Counted from the stretch's first letter, positions 46,660 through 54,988 are shown. The stretch is 64,000 nucleotides of DNA from [Eubacterium] cellulosolvens LD2006 (GCF_000621585.1 NZ_KK211310.1:94104-158103); one strand, 5' to 3'. A program made the numbers and translations. Notes: generated by a model not told the origin, from the letters alone.

Positions 46660-47355
46660 TTAAAGGTTTGTGCGGCGGATCACGGTCATAACTTTTCCCG
46701 TGATTGCATCTTCATCGATGGCGCCGAAGTACCGGCTGTCCCTTCCACCTTCCCGGTGATCACACATGATGAAATACCGGCCGGCATCCATGGTCATCGG
46801 ATACTTCACCTCAGCAGAAAGCTGCGGCGTCTTGAAAAAGACTTTCGGTTCCGCCACGAGATAACCGTTGATCTTCACACTCTCAACTTCTGTGATCTCG
46901 ATCTCGTCCCCGTCCTTCGCGATGATCCTGCCGAGATACGTCTTTCCCTCTGCCTTGTAGGTGACTATATCGCCGGCGGCAAGTTCTCCCTTCCACCGGT
47001 AGTAGAACACGAGATCTCCCGCCCCGATGCCGGGGTTCATGTCATCGTTTGGAGATACTGTTACTCCAAAAACAACTCCGAAGATAAGATATAGCACGAA
47101 GGCCAGTGTTACGAAGCGGATTCCGAAGGACCGGATCTGCCGAAGCTGCCTTTTTCGACGTAGCTGTATATCTTTGCCAGAGTTTTTGCAGGAGCCTGTT
47201 GACGGGTCTGCAGATGAAACTGCCATAGCCGGAGACTCTGTTTCTGATTGTTCCACCGGCATTTCTTCGTTAGCAGTTTCCTTTTTCATCTTCCACTGCT
47301 CCGAATCCGCCTGCGGCGACTGCTCTGATAAAGTTTTCTCTGTCTGTCGTTTCAT
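46660..47355 (-). CDS. SipA/LepA-like pseudo-signal peptidase for pilus assembly
   Basis: 231 aa: a ~70-residue cytoplasmic tail, one membrane segment (about 78-97) and a type I signal peptidase fold. In active enzymes box B is SxMxP-like with the nucleophilic Ser; here the stretch is PNDDMNPG, with Asp105 in its place. The general-base Lys of YxKRVIG is Gly142 in TYLGRIIAKDGD. The rest of the fold is kept (GDIVTYKAEGKTY, FIMCDHREGGRDSRYFG). The same Asp/Gly substitution is known in S. pyogenes SipA, which is needed for pilus assembly. ATG at 47355 follows AAAGGAAG and overlaps the adhesin gene by 86 bases; an ATG at 47289 is possible. Confidence 0.88.
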   Translation of the reverse strand: MKRQTEKTLSEQSPQADSEQWKMKKETANEEMPVEQSETESPAMAVSSADPSTGSCKNSGKDIQLRRKRQLRQIRSFGIRFVTLAFVLYLIFGVVFGVTVSPNDDMNPGIGAGDLVFYYRWKGELAAGDIVTYKAEGKTYLGRIIAKDGDEIEITEVESVKINGYLVAEPKVFFKTPQLSAEVKYPMTMDAGRYFIMCDHREGGRDSRYFGAIDEDAITGKVMTVIRRTNL

Positions 47356-50300
47356 TTTTCTTCCTTTTTCGAATCAAATAAATGATCTGAAGAATCACTG
47401 CCAGCGCCACCATGACACCAAAAGGCATTCTGTTTCCGGAGATTCCGGTGGGCGCCACGGGATTGATCGTGAGCCAGGAGGTCGCATAGACAGCGATTTC
47501 GTCCCCGGAAGTTCCCCTGCTCTTCTGCGAGAGTGTCGCTTTCATGTAGATCTTGTAACGGCCGGGCTGGACCTCGGCAACAGACGCCAGATCTCCGTAG
47601 GTACCGTTTTTCGTCTTTGAGTAGGTGACATCGCTGAGGACATATCCCTCTTCATCCATCTGATCCTGGTACTCTTTCCGAAGTGTTCCCATGGAATAGC
47701 TGACATTCGCCTCATCGAGGGTGTGAGCGCTTCCGTCAAATTTTACAACCTTATCATCGGTATCAATTCTCGCCCAGAGCGCATCCAGAGTGTACTCACT
47801 GGTTGTGTGGTACTGGAACATGGCTCCGCTCTTCCGGATCGTAGGTCGGCTTAAGACCACCTGTTTTCCGTTCCGTGTTATCGTACGCTTCTTATCAAAC
47901 CAGCCGATAAAGGTGTATTCATCCGACACCGGCTGATCCTGTACAATCCGGATCTCCTCTGAGTCCGTAAACCTTCTGCGGTAAAAGAGCTTCCGGATAT
48001 TGGCATCGGTCTGATCAACGCCCTGAATCGATACCATGTCGTTCTCATCGTGCCCCTGGGGATAATCATCCGCCGTGCCGTCCTGCGACCATCTGGCATC
48101 GGGAAGATTCAGGTTGTACCCCACACGTCCGTTTGCGTTGACTACGTAAAAAATAACGGCTACGTCGTTATCGCTGTCTGTATCTTCCGCCGACAAAGGC
48201 TTCGGCATCAGAAACCGGATATTCCTGTACTTCTTCGAAATCTCATCATCCGAATTCTTGTCCTTGTCATAGTAGGTATACGGAATCGACGCACCCGACC
48301 GCAGGGTCATTACCTCCACCGCTTTCAGCATATAGTCCTTCGCCGAAAGGGATGGATCGTCCATGATACTGTCCACCGGACGATAGGGAACCACTACATT
48401 TCCCTTTTTCCTGTCCGGAGATACCATCTGATAATGATCACCGTATCCGTTGAGGTACTTCCCGTTCTCAATGTCGTAATACCAGATATAGACATGGGAC
48501 TGGGAATAATCCAGCTCCTTGTCCTTCGGTTTCAAAGAAACCACCAGGCGGGCGATAGATCTGGTTCCGGGGAAAGCATTCTGGATTCGGAAAGACATGT
48601 TCTGCACGCCATTATCTCCGTCCGGTTCTCCTTCTTCCAGCTCATATCGGAAGGTTTCCTCCGTCAGTCCGTTTTTATTATGTACATACATAAAGCTCTC
48701 GGAATACTCATATCCTTCAGGAAGAACCAGGTGGATATTATTCTTCTCACCGCAGCTTACAAGCTGTCCGTAAAAGCTTCCCGACTCAGCGGAAAGGGTT
48801 GCATAGTCCGTGAAATATCCGTAAGTATTCACATCAAGCAAAGAAGCGGTACTATCCTCTGCAAAGTAGTTTCTCTCCGAGCCGCTCAGGATATTATATG
48901 AACCTCGATCCGTGTAATAGTACAGCACCTGATAGCGCACAGATTTCGGCACAACAAAGAAAATGATGTTGAGGTCGTACTTCGCGTTGTCGAAGGACAC
49001 ACTGCTGACCTCTCTGTTTGCCTTCTTCAGACTGAAATTATTAATATCGTCTTTGCTTCGCGACGGAGGATTCCGGGGATCCCAGCTCTCAAATTCATAA
49101 AACTGCCGTTCACTGCCGTTCTTCAAAAAGCGTGCAGAATAAAACGTATAACTGTCTGAATCCAGCGGCAGGTTAATTCTGACTCCCGCATCCTCATAAA
49201 AGGATTCCTGATAATAAATCAGATCCGACGCATTCTTCTGCAATTCGGAAAACTCACGGTACTGCGCAGATTCATCCACGTAATAGACTGTGTATTTCTT
49301 CTGCTTTGTCAATTCCAGAACCACATTTACCGTCTGATACTGTCCGGTTCCCTGCACGAGAGGAGGCTCCTCCGTCAGTCGGAGACGCAGGGTGCCTGTC
49401 CCTTTTAACGCAGAAAACGAAGCACTTACTCCCTCCAGATATTCGTCATCTCCGAAGGCATACATTTTTCTCGTGTAACGGTAAGAAGATGGAATGGTCA
49501 GCTTCAGCTCAGAAAGCTCATTGAGCGAGGTAGTGAAAGTGACCGGTGTCTCCCCGGCCTCCGCTCTCCGGAAGGTACCGTCCGCATCCTGCGTAATCCC
49601 GGTGTAAATCGGCTGATAATTGCTGTCATAGCCCTCGTAGAAATAGAGCTGACAGGTGATCTTCGAGGGATCCGCCTCCGGTTCAGGCTCTGAATCGGTT
49701 TTCTGTTCCCCTCCGGAAGATTCATCATCCAGTCCCGGCTTTGCGAAAACCAGATAATTCATGGTCTCTTTTGAAGTATTTCCGTTCGCATCCAGAATCA
49801 CCACTTCACCTTTTTTTACGTTTCGCCTGTAAAGGAACATCGTCTGGTCTTGGCCAATCGAGTCAACAACCACCATACTTTGACCGGTGTCAGTCCAGCC
49901 ATCCCTCGCAAGCCATGAGGAAATATTCGCATTCGGTTCCGCGGTTTTATCAAACAGTCTGTGATCCGCTGCCAGGTAAACGGCAGCATCCATGCCCACG
50001 ATGAATCTGGCCTCCTCAGGCAGTATTCCGCCGTCATTCACATAATTCTTTGAATCACAGGCAGTGGAGAGGAACTCTGTTCCCTGCAGAACTGAAGGCA
50101 GAACCCCTCCTTTGGGGAAGACAGAACAGCGGTCGCCAAAGAAATGGTCACCCGCAGTCATTCCCGCGTCATCAATCACAGACCAGGCGTAGGCATTCGC
50201 CTCGTCTTCCACCCAGAGTTCCTGAATAACTCTTCCTTTTTGCCTTGCTTTTGTTGCAAAGACAACGTACTGGGCGAAGCCGCCTCCGGAGGGAGCATTC

Positions 50301-51904
50301 TCAATACTGCCCAGTTTCAACGTCTCACCGGCAGACATCTTTGTTCGATAAAGTCTGTACTTGATGGAGTTATTCTGATCGTCATTGACACTCAACAGCG
50401 CAGAATAATAGGAAAGCACGCTCCATCGGCCTTCCCGCAGCCAGGCCGGAAGTTCACCAACTCTCGTATCCATGGCCACCGTCAAATACATATCTTCTGC
50501 CGCCGTAACCTCTGCCTGGGTTCCTGCTGCCAGCTTATCCTTCCTTGCAGGCTGAAGAACCTCAGCTCCGATAATATAACCGGGCGCTGACTTGGCAGTA
50601 AGAGTACTGTCCTTTCCATAGACCTCAGAATTGCTCCTGGAGTGAATTCCGTCTTCGGGAATATCCTCATAGAGCCGGAAATCCTGCTGGATTTCCCAGT
50701 CAGAAGCATGATCCGTATAGAGTTTTACAGATTTGATCAGACGTCCGCTGATGGTTCTTTTCACCGTTCCCGTCGTAGGTTTCGGCGTAGCTGTGGGCTT
50801 CGTGGTAGATGAAGCCTTCGGCGTGGGCGTAGGTTTTCCGGTCGTCGACGGTTTCGGCGCAGACGTCGAGGCCGTCTTCTTCTGTACTACATAAATGATC
50901 TCCGCATCTTTTGGATTGATCTTCTTGCTCTTCATCTTGATGGAGAGATCTTTATTAATGGTCACATATTTACTGGTTCCCTGAGCCTCTCGGCCATTCA
51001 GATCCCGGCTGTAGTAAACTGCTTCTTCTCCTTCTTCTCCTTCTTTTCCTGCAATCATAGTTCCTTTTTGGTATATCTTGTCGTTCTTTTTATTACCCTC
51101 AAAATACATAGATCCGTTTCTGTCAGGGACGTAAATCGCACGGATAATTTCATACTCTTTCCAAAAATCCAGATTTATGTAGTTGTAAAAATACCTGTCG
51201 AGAACAGGATTGTCATGAGCAGCCGGATCCGCAGACCCACGATCCGCCTCATCCAGCATCATTTGATATACATCTTCCCCGTTGGAAGCTTTCATCGATG
51301 TGTAAGTGACATAGCACGCATAAATCTTTGAAGATACAGATGCAGTGACGGCCTTGGATTCCCCAAGCATAGCCGCCAGATCATAACCGCCGGCCGTAGC
51401 GGTATTCACATTTGCGATGCGGGATTTGAATGTATCAGAAAAGGGATCATCCTGCGGCTGATCCTTCATCTCTTCCCTATTCTCATCTCCATCTTTATTT
51501 CCGTTTGTATTTCCATTCGTACTTTCGGTTGAATTCCCGCCGTTGTCGTCCGGGATCACATCCGTTGCCGGCTGATTTCCGTTTTCTTCTGCGGGTTTGG
51601 TTCCGGGTGTCGGACCTGCAATACCGGGTTCCGGCTCCCCATCCTCTTCACGGGTCAGAGTCTCCTCTGCCGGTATTCCGGAAGAATTCTCACTGCTCTG
51701 TTCTGCAGAATATGCATTATTTGAAGCAAGAGCATTCACGGCATTCTGCATTCTCTCCACGGCGCCTTCCTGATTCAAATCAGAATCAGAAACCACGTCG
51801 GCATAAGAGTCATTCACACAGCCAACCACAGTAGAAGACGCAGTGGTGGCGATGACACACAGAATTGCAGCGAATCGATAGACTCTGTTCAGCAGTTTCT
51901 TCAA
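47270..51904 (-). CDS. Large pilus-associated adhesin (Cpa-like position), xPTG-anchored
   Basis: About 1544 aa. TTG at 51904 is preferred because GAGGTGA lies just upstream; a GTG three codons earlier lacks one. Signal peptide about 1-35. A Ser/Glu/Asn-rich stretch is followed by several beta-rich domains separated by Pro/Thr linkers (for example KPTPTPKASSTTKPTATPKP). Near the C-terminus an InlB/Flg_new-type repeat (YTFIGWFDKK ... YTLDALWA) precedes a last domain and the sorting signal VAPTG, hydrophobic helix, RKRKK. An unusual 28-residue hydrophilic tail after the basic patch is encoded where the gene overlaps the SipA-like gene. First gene of the operon, as cpa is in FCT loci. No thioester motif could be recognised. 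Confidence 0.85.
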   Translation of the reverse strand: MKKLLNRVYRFAAILCVIATTASSTVVGCVNDSYADVVSDSDLNQEGAVERMQNAVNALASNNAYSAEQSSENSSGIPAEETLTREEDGEPEPGIAGPTPGTKPAEENGNQPATDVIPDDNGGNSTESTNGNTNGNKDGDENREEMKDQPQDDPFSDTFKSRIANVNTATAGGYDLAAMLGESKAVTASVSSKIYACYVTYTSMKASNGEDVYQMMLDEADRGSADPAAHDNPVLDRYFYNYINLDFWKEYEIIRAIYVPDRNGSMYFEGNKKNDKIYQKGTMIAGKEGEEGEEAVYYSRDLNGREAQGTSKYVTINKDLSIKMKSKKINPKDAEIIYVVQKKTASTSAPKPSTTGKPTPTPKASSTTKPTATPKPTTGTVKRTISGRLIKSVKLYTDHASDWEIQQDFRLYEDIPEDGIHSRSNSEVYGKDSTLTAKSAPGYIIGAEVLQPARKDKLAAGTQAEVTAAEDMYLTVAMDTRVGELPAWLREGRWSVLSYYSALLSVNDDQNNSIKYRLYRTKMSAGETLKLGSIENAPSGGGFAQYVVFATKARQKGRVIQELWVEDEANAYAWSVIDDAGMTAGDHFFGDRCSVFPKGGVLPSVLQGTEFLSTACDSKNYVNDGGILPEEARFIVGMDAAVYLAADHRLFDKTAEPNANISSWLARDGWTDTGQSMVVVDSIGQDQTMFLYRRNVKKGEVVILDANGNTSKETMNYLVFAKPGLDDESSGGEQKTDSEPEPEADPSKITCQLYFYEGYDSNYQPIYTGITQDADGTFRRAEAGETPVTFTTSLNELSELKLTIPSSYRYTRKMYAFGDDEYLEGVSASFSALKGTGTLRLRLTEEPPLVQGTGQYQTVNVVLELTKQKKYTVYYVDESAQYREFSELQKNASDLIYYQESFYEDAGVRINLPLDSDSYTFYSARFLKNGSERQFYEFESWDPRNPPSRSKDDINNFSLKKANREVSSVSFDNAKYDLNIIFFVVPKSVRYQVLYYYTDRGSYNILSGSERNYFAEDSTASLLDVNTYGYFTDYATLSAESGSFYGQLVSCGEKNNIHLVLPEGYEYSESFMYVHNKNGLTEETFRYELEEGEPDGDNGVQNMSFRIQNAFPGTRSIARLVVSLKPKDKELDYSQSHVYIWYYDIENGKYLNGYGDHYQMVSPDRKKGNVVVPYRPVDSIMDDPSLSAKDYMLKAVEVMTLRSGASIPYTYYDKDKNSDDEISKKYRNIRFLMPKPLSAEDTDSDNDVAVIFYVVNANGRVGYNLNLPDARWSQDGTADDYPQGHDENDMVSIQGVDQTDANIRKLFYRRRFTDSEEIRIVQDQPVSDEYTFIGWFDKKRTITRNGKQVVLSRPTIRKSGAMFQYHTTSEYTLDALWARIDTDDKVVKFDGSAHTLDEANVSYSMGTLRKEYQDQMDEEGYVLSDVTYSKTKNGTYGDLASVAEVQPGRYKIYMKATLSQKSRGTSGDEIAVYATSWLTINPVAPTGISGNRMPFGVMVALAVILQIIYLIRKRKKNETTDRENFIRAVAAGGFGAVEDEKGNC

Positions 51905-52095
51905 AAGAATCACCTCGTAAAAATGTACCCGTTAGATCCGTCAATTGCAAAAAATTCGACAAAATTTGTCTATTTTGCAACGTTTGAAACTAAACATCCC
52001 TTTTTAGTTTCCGAAAGTGCGAAGAATATCCACATATATATACTTTCAAATAGGTGTGCCTTAGCAAACCATCTGTTTTAGTAATCATCGGTAAC
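51905..52095 (-). promoter_or_regulatory. Structured ~180-base leader of the pilus operon
   Basis: Two hairpins are visible: GAAACTAAA/TTTAGTTTC (51986-52011, perfect, 8-base loop) and TTGCAAAA...TTTTGCAA enclosing GACAAA/TTTGTC (about 51945-51982). No terminator T-run was found, and no GEMM c-di-GMP riboswitch core could be recognised. Confidence 0.5.
51953..51965 (-). promoter_or_regulatory. Spo0A-box-like site in the pilus leader
   Basis: AATTCGACAAAAT (reverse complement contains TTTGTCGAA), identical over 13 bases to the site before the araC promoter. It lies about 130 bases past the predicted start of transcription, inside the lower hairpin, so its effect, if any, would be repression or it may serve another promoter. 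Confidence 0.4.
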
Positions 52096-52123
52096 ATATT
52101 AACATTTTTCCAACATATGTCAA
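52096..52123 (-). promoter_or_regulatory. Pilus operon promoter
   Basis: Minus strand TTGACA (52118-52123), 16-base spacer, TAATAT (52096-52101). GTCACAAAAGTCA abuts the -35 box upstream (52124-52136) and resembles sequences upstream of araC (41850-41865, 42042-42053), suggesting an activator site. Confidence 0.7.
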
Positions 52124-52204
52124 TGACTTTTGTGACTTTTCATTTTATTTTTCACAGAGAATTCGTTGCGACGGGATACAACATGGTGCGAAAAAAAACA
52201 GGCG

Positions 52205-52330
52205 GAAGGAGACTGAGCATATAAAGCGAACACATCAGGCAAGTCCACGGAAGGAGCCAGAGTATACACGCGAACACGTCGCTCTCGTCCTCAGCGCTCC
52301 GCCGCCTATTGCGGGATGCTCCCGCAAAAA
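52205..52330. repeat. GC-rich intergenic repeat at the upstream end of the pilus locus
   Basis: Contains CGCTCTCGTCCTCAGCGCTC and a GATGCTCCCGC block, nearly matching 43018-43075. It lies in the 520-base gap between the adhesin gene and the small lipoprotein gene, in which no gene was found. Confidence 0.55.
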
Positions 52331-52357
52331 GGGAATTCATAGAAATATATAGCATTG

Positions 52358-52394
52358 AAAAAAGAGAACAGGGATCTCTCCCTGCTCTCTTTTC
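52358..52394 (-). terminator. Terminator of the small lipoprotein gene
   Basis: Stem AAAAGAGAACAGGGA / TCCCTGCTCTCTTTT with a 4-base loop and a T-run on the minus strand. Confidence 0.85.
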
Positions 52395-52424
52395 TGATAT
52401 CATACATATTCTTCTGTTTGGCGA

Positions 52425-52904
52425 TCAGTATCCGATTTCGTCGAAGGCCTTCTTGATCTCGTTTTTGTGCTCGCTTCCGTTGCTGGTCACGCCGTAGACG
52501 AGAGTTGTGTCAATGAGCACTGCCTCAAAGTAGTTGCCGTCTCCTGTGACTACTGCGGTGCTCTTGTTGTTGGCCCGTTTTTTCTCGATGGAGTAGCCGT
52601 CGGTTCCCTCGTATCCTTCGATCAGCTGGTCAGTCAGCTTTGTGTAAGTCTGATCCGCCTGCTCTTTCTCCTTGAAGTGATAGAGTTCCATCTGATACTC
52701 GTCCTTGACATAGCCGACGATGACGGCATCTGCTCCCTGGTCTTTGTATTCTGCGGACTGATCGTTGATCTCGAGTCCAAGTTTCTTCATAGCCGTCTTG
52801 AATTCCGACGCTTCTACAGCCTTGGTGTCGCCGCATCCGCTTGCAAGAAGCATGGATCCGATCAATGCCGCGCAGACTGCGGTCTTAAGATGTTTCTTTT
52901 TCAT
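52425..52904 (-). CDS. Small lipoprotein, DUF4358-like
   Basis: 159 aa from the ATG at 52904 (MKKKHLKTAV); GGGGG lies 8 bases upstream, and the longer in-frame start at 52943 lacks a ribosome site. The signal peptide ends in the lipobox LASGC, so the protein is membrane-anchored outside the cell. The mature part is a single small alpha/beta domain (ASEFKTAMKKLGLEIND, then strands around ADAVIVGYVKDEYQMELYHF). It resembles small DUF4358-type lipoproteins of Clostridia; the assignment is tentative and no function is known. Probably a separate unit from the CapA-like gene 87 bases upstream. Confidence 0.75.
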   Translation of the reverse strand: MKKKHLKTAVCAALIGSMLLASGCGDTKAVEASEFKTAMKKLGLEINDQSAEYKDQGADAVIVGYVKDEYQMELYHFKEKEQADQTYTKLTDQLIEGYEGTDGYSIEKKRANNKSTAVVTGDGNYFEAVLIDTTLVYGVTSNGSEHKNEIKKAFDEIGY

Positions 52905-52991
52905 TTCAAAATCCCCCGTATTTCCTCTTCCGATCGCTCTCAAAACTTTCTGTTCAGACAGCCTTGAGATAACGTGATCAGTATACCATAT

Positions 52992-54335
52992 TTATGATGT
53001 CGATTGTACTTCTTCTCCGCCCTGTGAAGACGAGGTTCCGGCCGCCGGTGCCTGGGTTACCTGCACGCAGTGATCCGGCGCCGAGCTGTTGTAAATAGCC
53101 TCTATGCCCGAATAGTTATCTGCGATCTGCTGGCTTCTCGTATCGATCTTCGCAATCGTTGCGGCTGCTTCGTCCCCCTGTCGGACGGTCGGACAGTAAT
53201 CGTTGTACTCCTCTGTCGTGGATACCAGGCAGGGAATGACATTGATGGACTGACTTGTAATCTTCGCCTGCTCATCAAATCCGAAAGTCATCTGGAAAAT
53301 CATCGTATCCATCTCTGTCGGATGGCTGTTTCCGCCAAAGAGGAAGTTGCCGAGGCTGTAGGCAATGGTTTTTCCCTTGTAATACTCGATTCCCTGAACT
53401 ACGTGAGGATGATGCCCGACAACCAGATCCGCGCCTTCGTCGATGGCCTGATGGCCGAGTTCTACCTGGAAGTGATCCGGATAGGGTTCAAGTTCATTTC
53501 CCCAGTGGAATACGGCAATGATCATATCGCAGTTCTGCGCCTTCAGTTTATTCATGCACTCGGTGACCTGCGGAGCTACGCCGCCGTACTCATCCAGCTC
53601 GTAAATTCCGAAAATACCTATGCGGACGCCCTTCACTTCCTTGACAATCACCTCGTCATAACCGAACGGCGTGATATTGTTCTCTGTGAGAACCTGTTTC
53701 GTGTCCGTAAAACTTTTCTCACCATAGTCGTGGCTGTGGTTATTGGCCACGTTCGCCGCGTCGATGGTGGCGTCCTTGAGAATATTGACGTATTCCGGCG
53801 GAGCCTTGAAGGCAAAGAGCTCCATGTTCCTTGCCGTTTCCTCGGTCAGCGTACTCTCAAAGTTGATAATTGTGAGATCGTCCTGCTGGAAGATACTCCG
53901 CACATTCTGCAGGAAATAATCCGGTGTATTCGTGTCGTAGTACGCGTTCATGCTGGTGCTGTAATCGAAAGCCTCGTCGGTTCCGAGCAGAACATCTCCC
54001 GTAAAGGTCATCTTGATCTCCGCCGGCTGAATCTTTCGCGCCGGCGTCGGACTCACGCTGCTGGCGCTGATTACTTTTTCCGAAACTGCCTCAGCCGCGA
54101 GATCGGACGAATTCCCGTCTGATTTTTTTCCGGAAATCAGCCGCGCGATGGCAAGCCCGAACACAAGGATAAAAATCACACCGAGGATCGAAAAAGCCAG
54201 CAATGCTCTTCGTCTCAGTTCTCTTTCCCGTTTCCGGCGCGCCCGCTCTCTTTTTCTTCTGTAATATGCTTCCCGCTCTTCCGGCGTGGCCTCAGACAAC
54301 GGCCGCTTGTGAGTTGTTTTCTTCTCTTCACTCAT
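52992..54335 (-). CDS. CapA-family protein (poly-gamma-glutamate-type metallophosphatase fold)
   Basis: 447 aa. A basic cytoplasmic tail (1-42, rich in Arg/Lys) precedes one membrane segment (about 44-66), so the enzyme domain is outside. The domain starts KMTFTGDVLLGTDEAF and has TIINFESTLTE, the conserved NVANNHSHDYGEKSF, AVFHWGNELEPYP, and VVGHHPHVVQGIEYYKGKTIAYSLGNFLF, all CapA family landmarks with a calcineurin-like metal centre. CapA proteins act in poly-gamma-glutamate capsule formation, but no capB/capC genes are nearby, so the substrate here is open. A short Ser/Gln-rich tail ends the protein. Confidence 0.9.
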   Translation of the reverse strand: MSEEKKTTHKRPLSEATPEEREAYYRRKRERARRKRERELRRRALLAFSILGVIFILVFGLAIARLISGKKSDGNSSDLAAEAVSEKVISASSVSPTPARKIQPAEIKMTFTGDVLLGTDEAFDYSTSMNAYYDTNTPDYFLQNVRSIFQQDDLTIINFESTLTEETARNMELFAFKAPPEYVNILKDATIDAANVANNHSHDYGEKSFTDTKQVLTENNITPFGYDEVIVKEVKGVRIGIFGIYELDEYGGVAPQVTECMNKLKAQNCDMIIAVFHWGNELEPYPDHFQVELGHQAIDEGADLVVGHHPHVVQGIEYYKGKTIAYSLGNFLFGGNSHPTEMDTMIFQMTFGFDEQAKITSQSINVIPCLVSTTEEYNDYCPTVRQGDEAAATIAKIDTRSQQIADNYSGIEAIYNSSAPDHCVQVTQAPAAGTSSSQGGEEVQSTS

Positions 54336-54437
54336 CTGATCACCCTCAGCAAATCTCCCTGTTCTGTGTCATAACCGTATCGCACCATCTACTTTCCGTT
54401 CCCCGGTTTTACACACGTTTTTCCGAATCACCTCCGG

Positions 54438-54899
54438 TTAACGTACGGTCTCTTCAAAATCCTCGAGATCGTCGTCGTGATCCAAGCCGCCGTTCCCCTC
54501 ACTCTCCGCAAGGCAGTGATCGCCGTCGAAGTGATGACCGGAGTGCATGTCTTCACGCATATATACTTTGGCCTTCGCCCTTGCCTTCTCCACGAGTCTG
54601 GAGATTTTCTCTTTCGTCTCGTGGGGCTTTTTGATATTGGTAAGGTCAAAGTTTCCGAGTGTCGGATCTGCGGAGGTACAGTGAATGGTTCCCGTGCCGA
54701 TAATCCGCTGCCAGAGACTTCTGGTGAGAGAGAGATCCGTAATGCGATAGAGTCTCACCTCATCCTCTCTGGAGGTCAGAAGCCCCGTATCAACAAAGAG
54801 TCTGTCCTCTGCCATTGTGTATACCGTAAATGTCCACGGAAGTCCGAGAAAATTTCTCTTTCTGTCTTTCCAGATCACGCCTTTATGTTTCATCTTCAA
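54438..54899 (-). CDS. PH-domain (bPH_2-type) protein with a His/Asp-rich tail
   Basis: 153 aa, no signal peptide. The first ~105 residues follow the bacterial PH (YdbS/bPH_2) pattern: LPWTFTVYTMAEDRLFVDTG, EVRLYRITDLSLTRSLWQRI, GTGTIHCTSADPTLGNFDLTNI and an amphipathic helix with HETKEKISRLVEKA. The C-terminal 38 residues are rich in His, Asp and Glu (HSGHHFDGDH, LDHDDDLEDFEE) and could bind metal. Usual bPH_2 membrane segments are absent, so it may act as a soluble adaptor. Own promoter at 54960-54988; function unknown. Confidence 0.8.
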   Translation of the reverse strand: MKMKHKGVIWKDRKRNFLGLPWTFTVYTMAEDRLFVDTGLLTSREDEVRLYRITDLSLTRSLWQRIIGTGTIHCTSADPTLGNFDLTNIKKPHETKEKISRLVEKARAKAKVYMREDMHSGHHFDGDHCLAESEGNGGLDHDDDLEDFEETVR

Positions 54900-54959
54900 C
54901 CGCCTTCCTCTTTGATATCCGTCAGATAATATCGGATATTTTCGAATGTTCTGCTGTCA

Positions 54960-54988
54960 ATTATAAATGTTTTTGAATGAATTGACAA
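54960..54988 (-). promoter_or_regulatory. Promoter of the PH-domain gene
   Basis: Minus strand TTGTCA (54983-54988), 17-base spacer, TATAAT (54960-54965). Confidence 0.7.

Noticed and set aside
47270-51904. An N-terminal thioester domain in the adhesin, as in Cpa.
   Set aside because: Cys residues occur (for example YACYVTY), but the accompanying thioester motifs could not be recognised.
51780-51904. Lipoprotein anchoring of the adhesin through VVGC near its N-terminus.
   Set aside because: The match to a lipobox is weak, and the C-terminal VAPTG signal with an ordinary signal peptide explains anchoring better.
51905-52095. A c-di-GMP (GEMM) riboswitch before the pilus operon, attractive given the two EAL genes.
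   Set aside because: The conserved core around GACGCAAAGC and the receptor helices is not present; only simple hairpins are seen.
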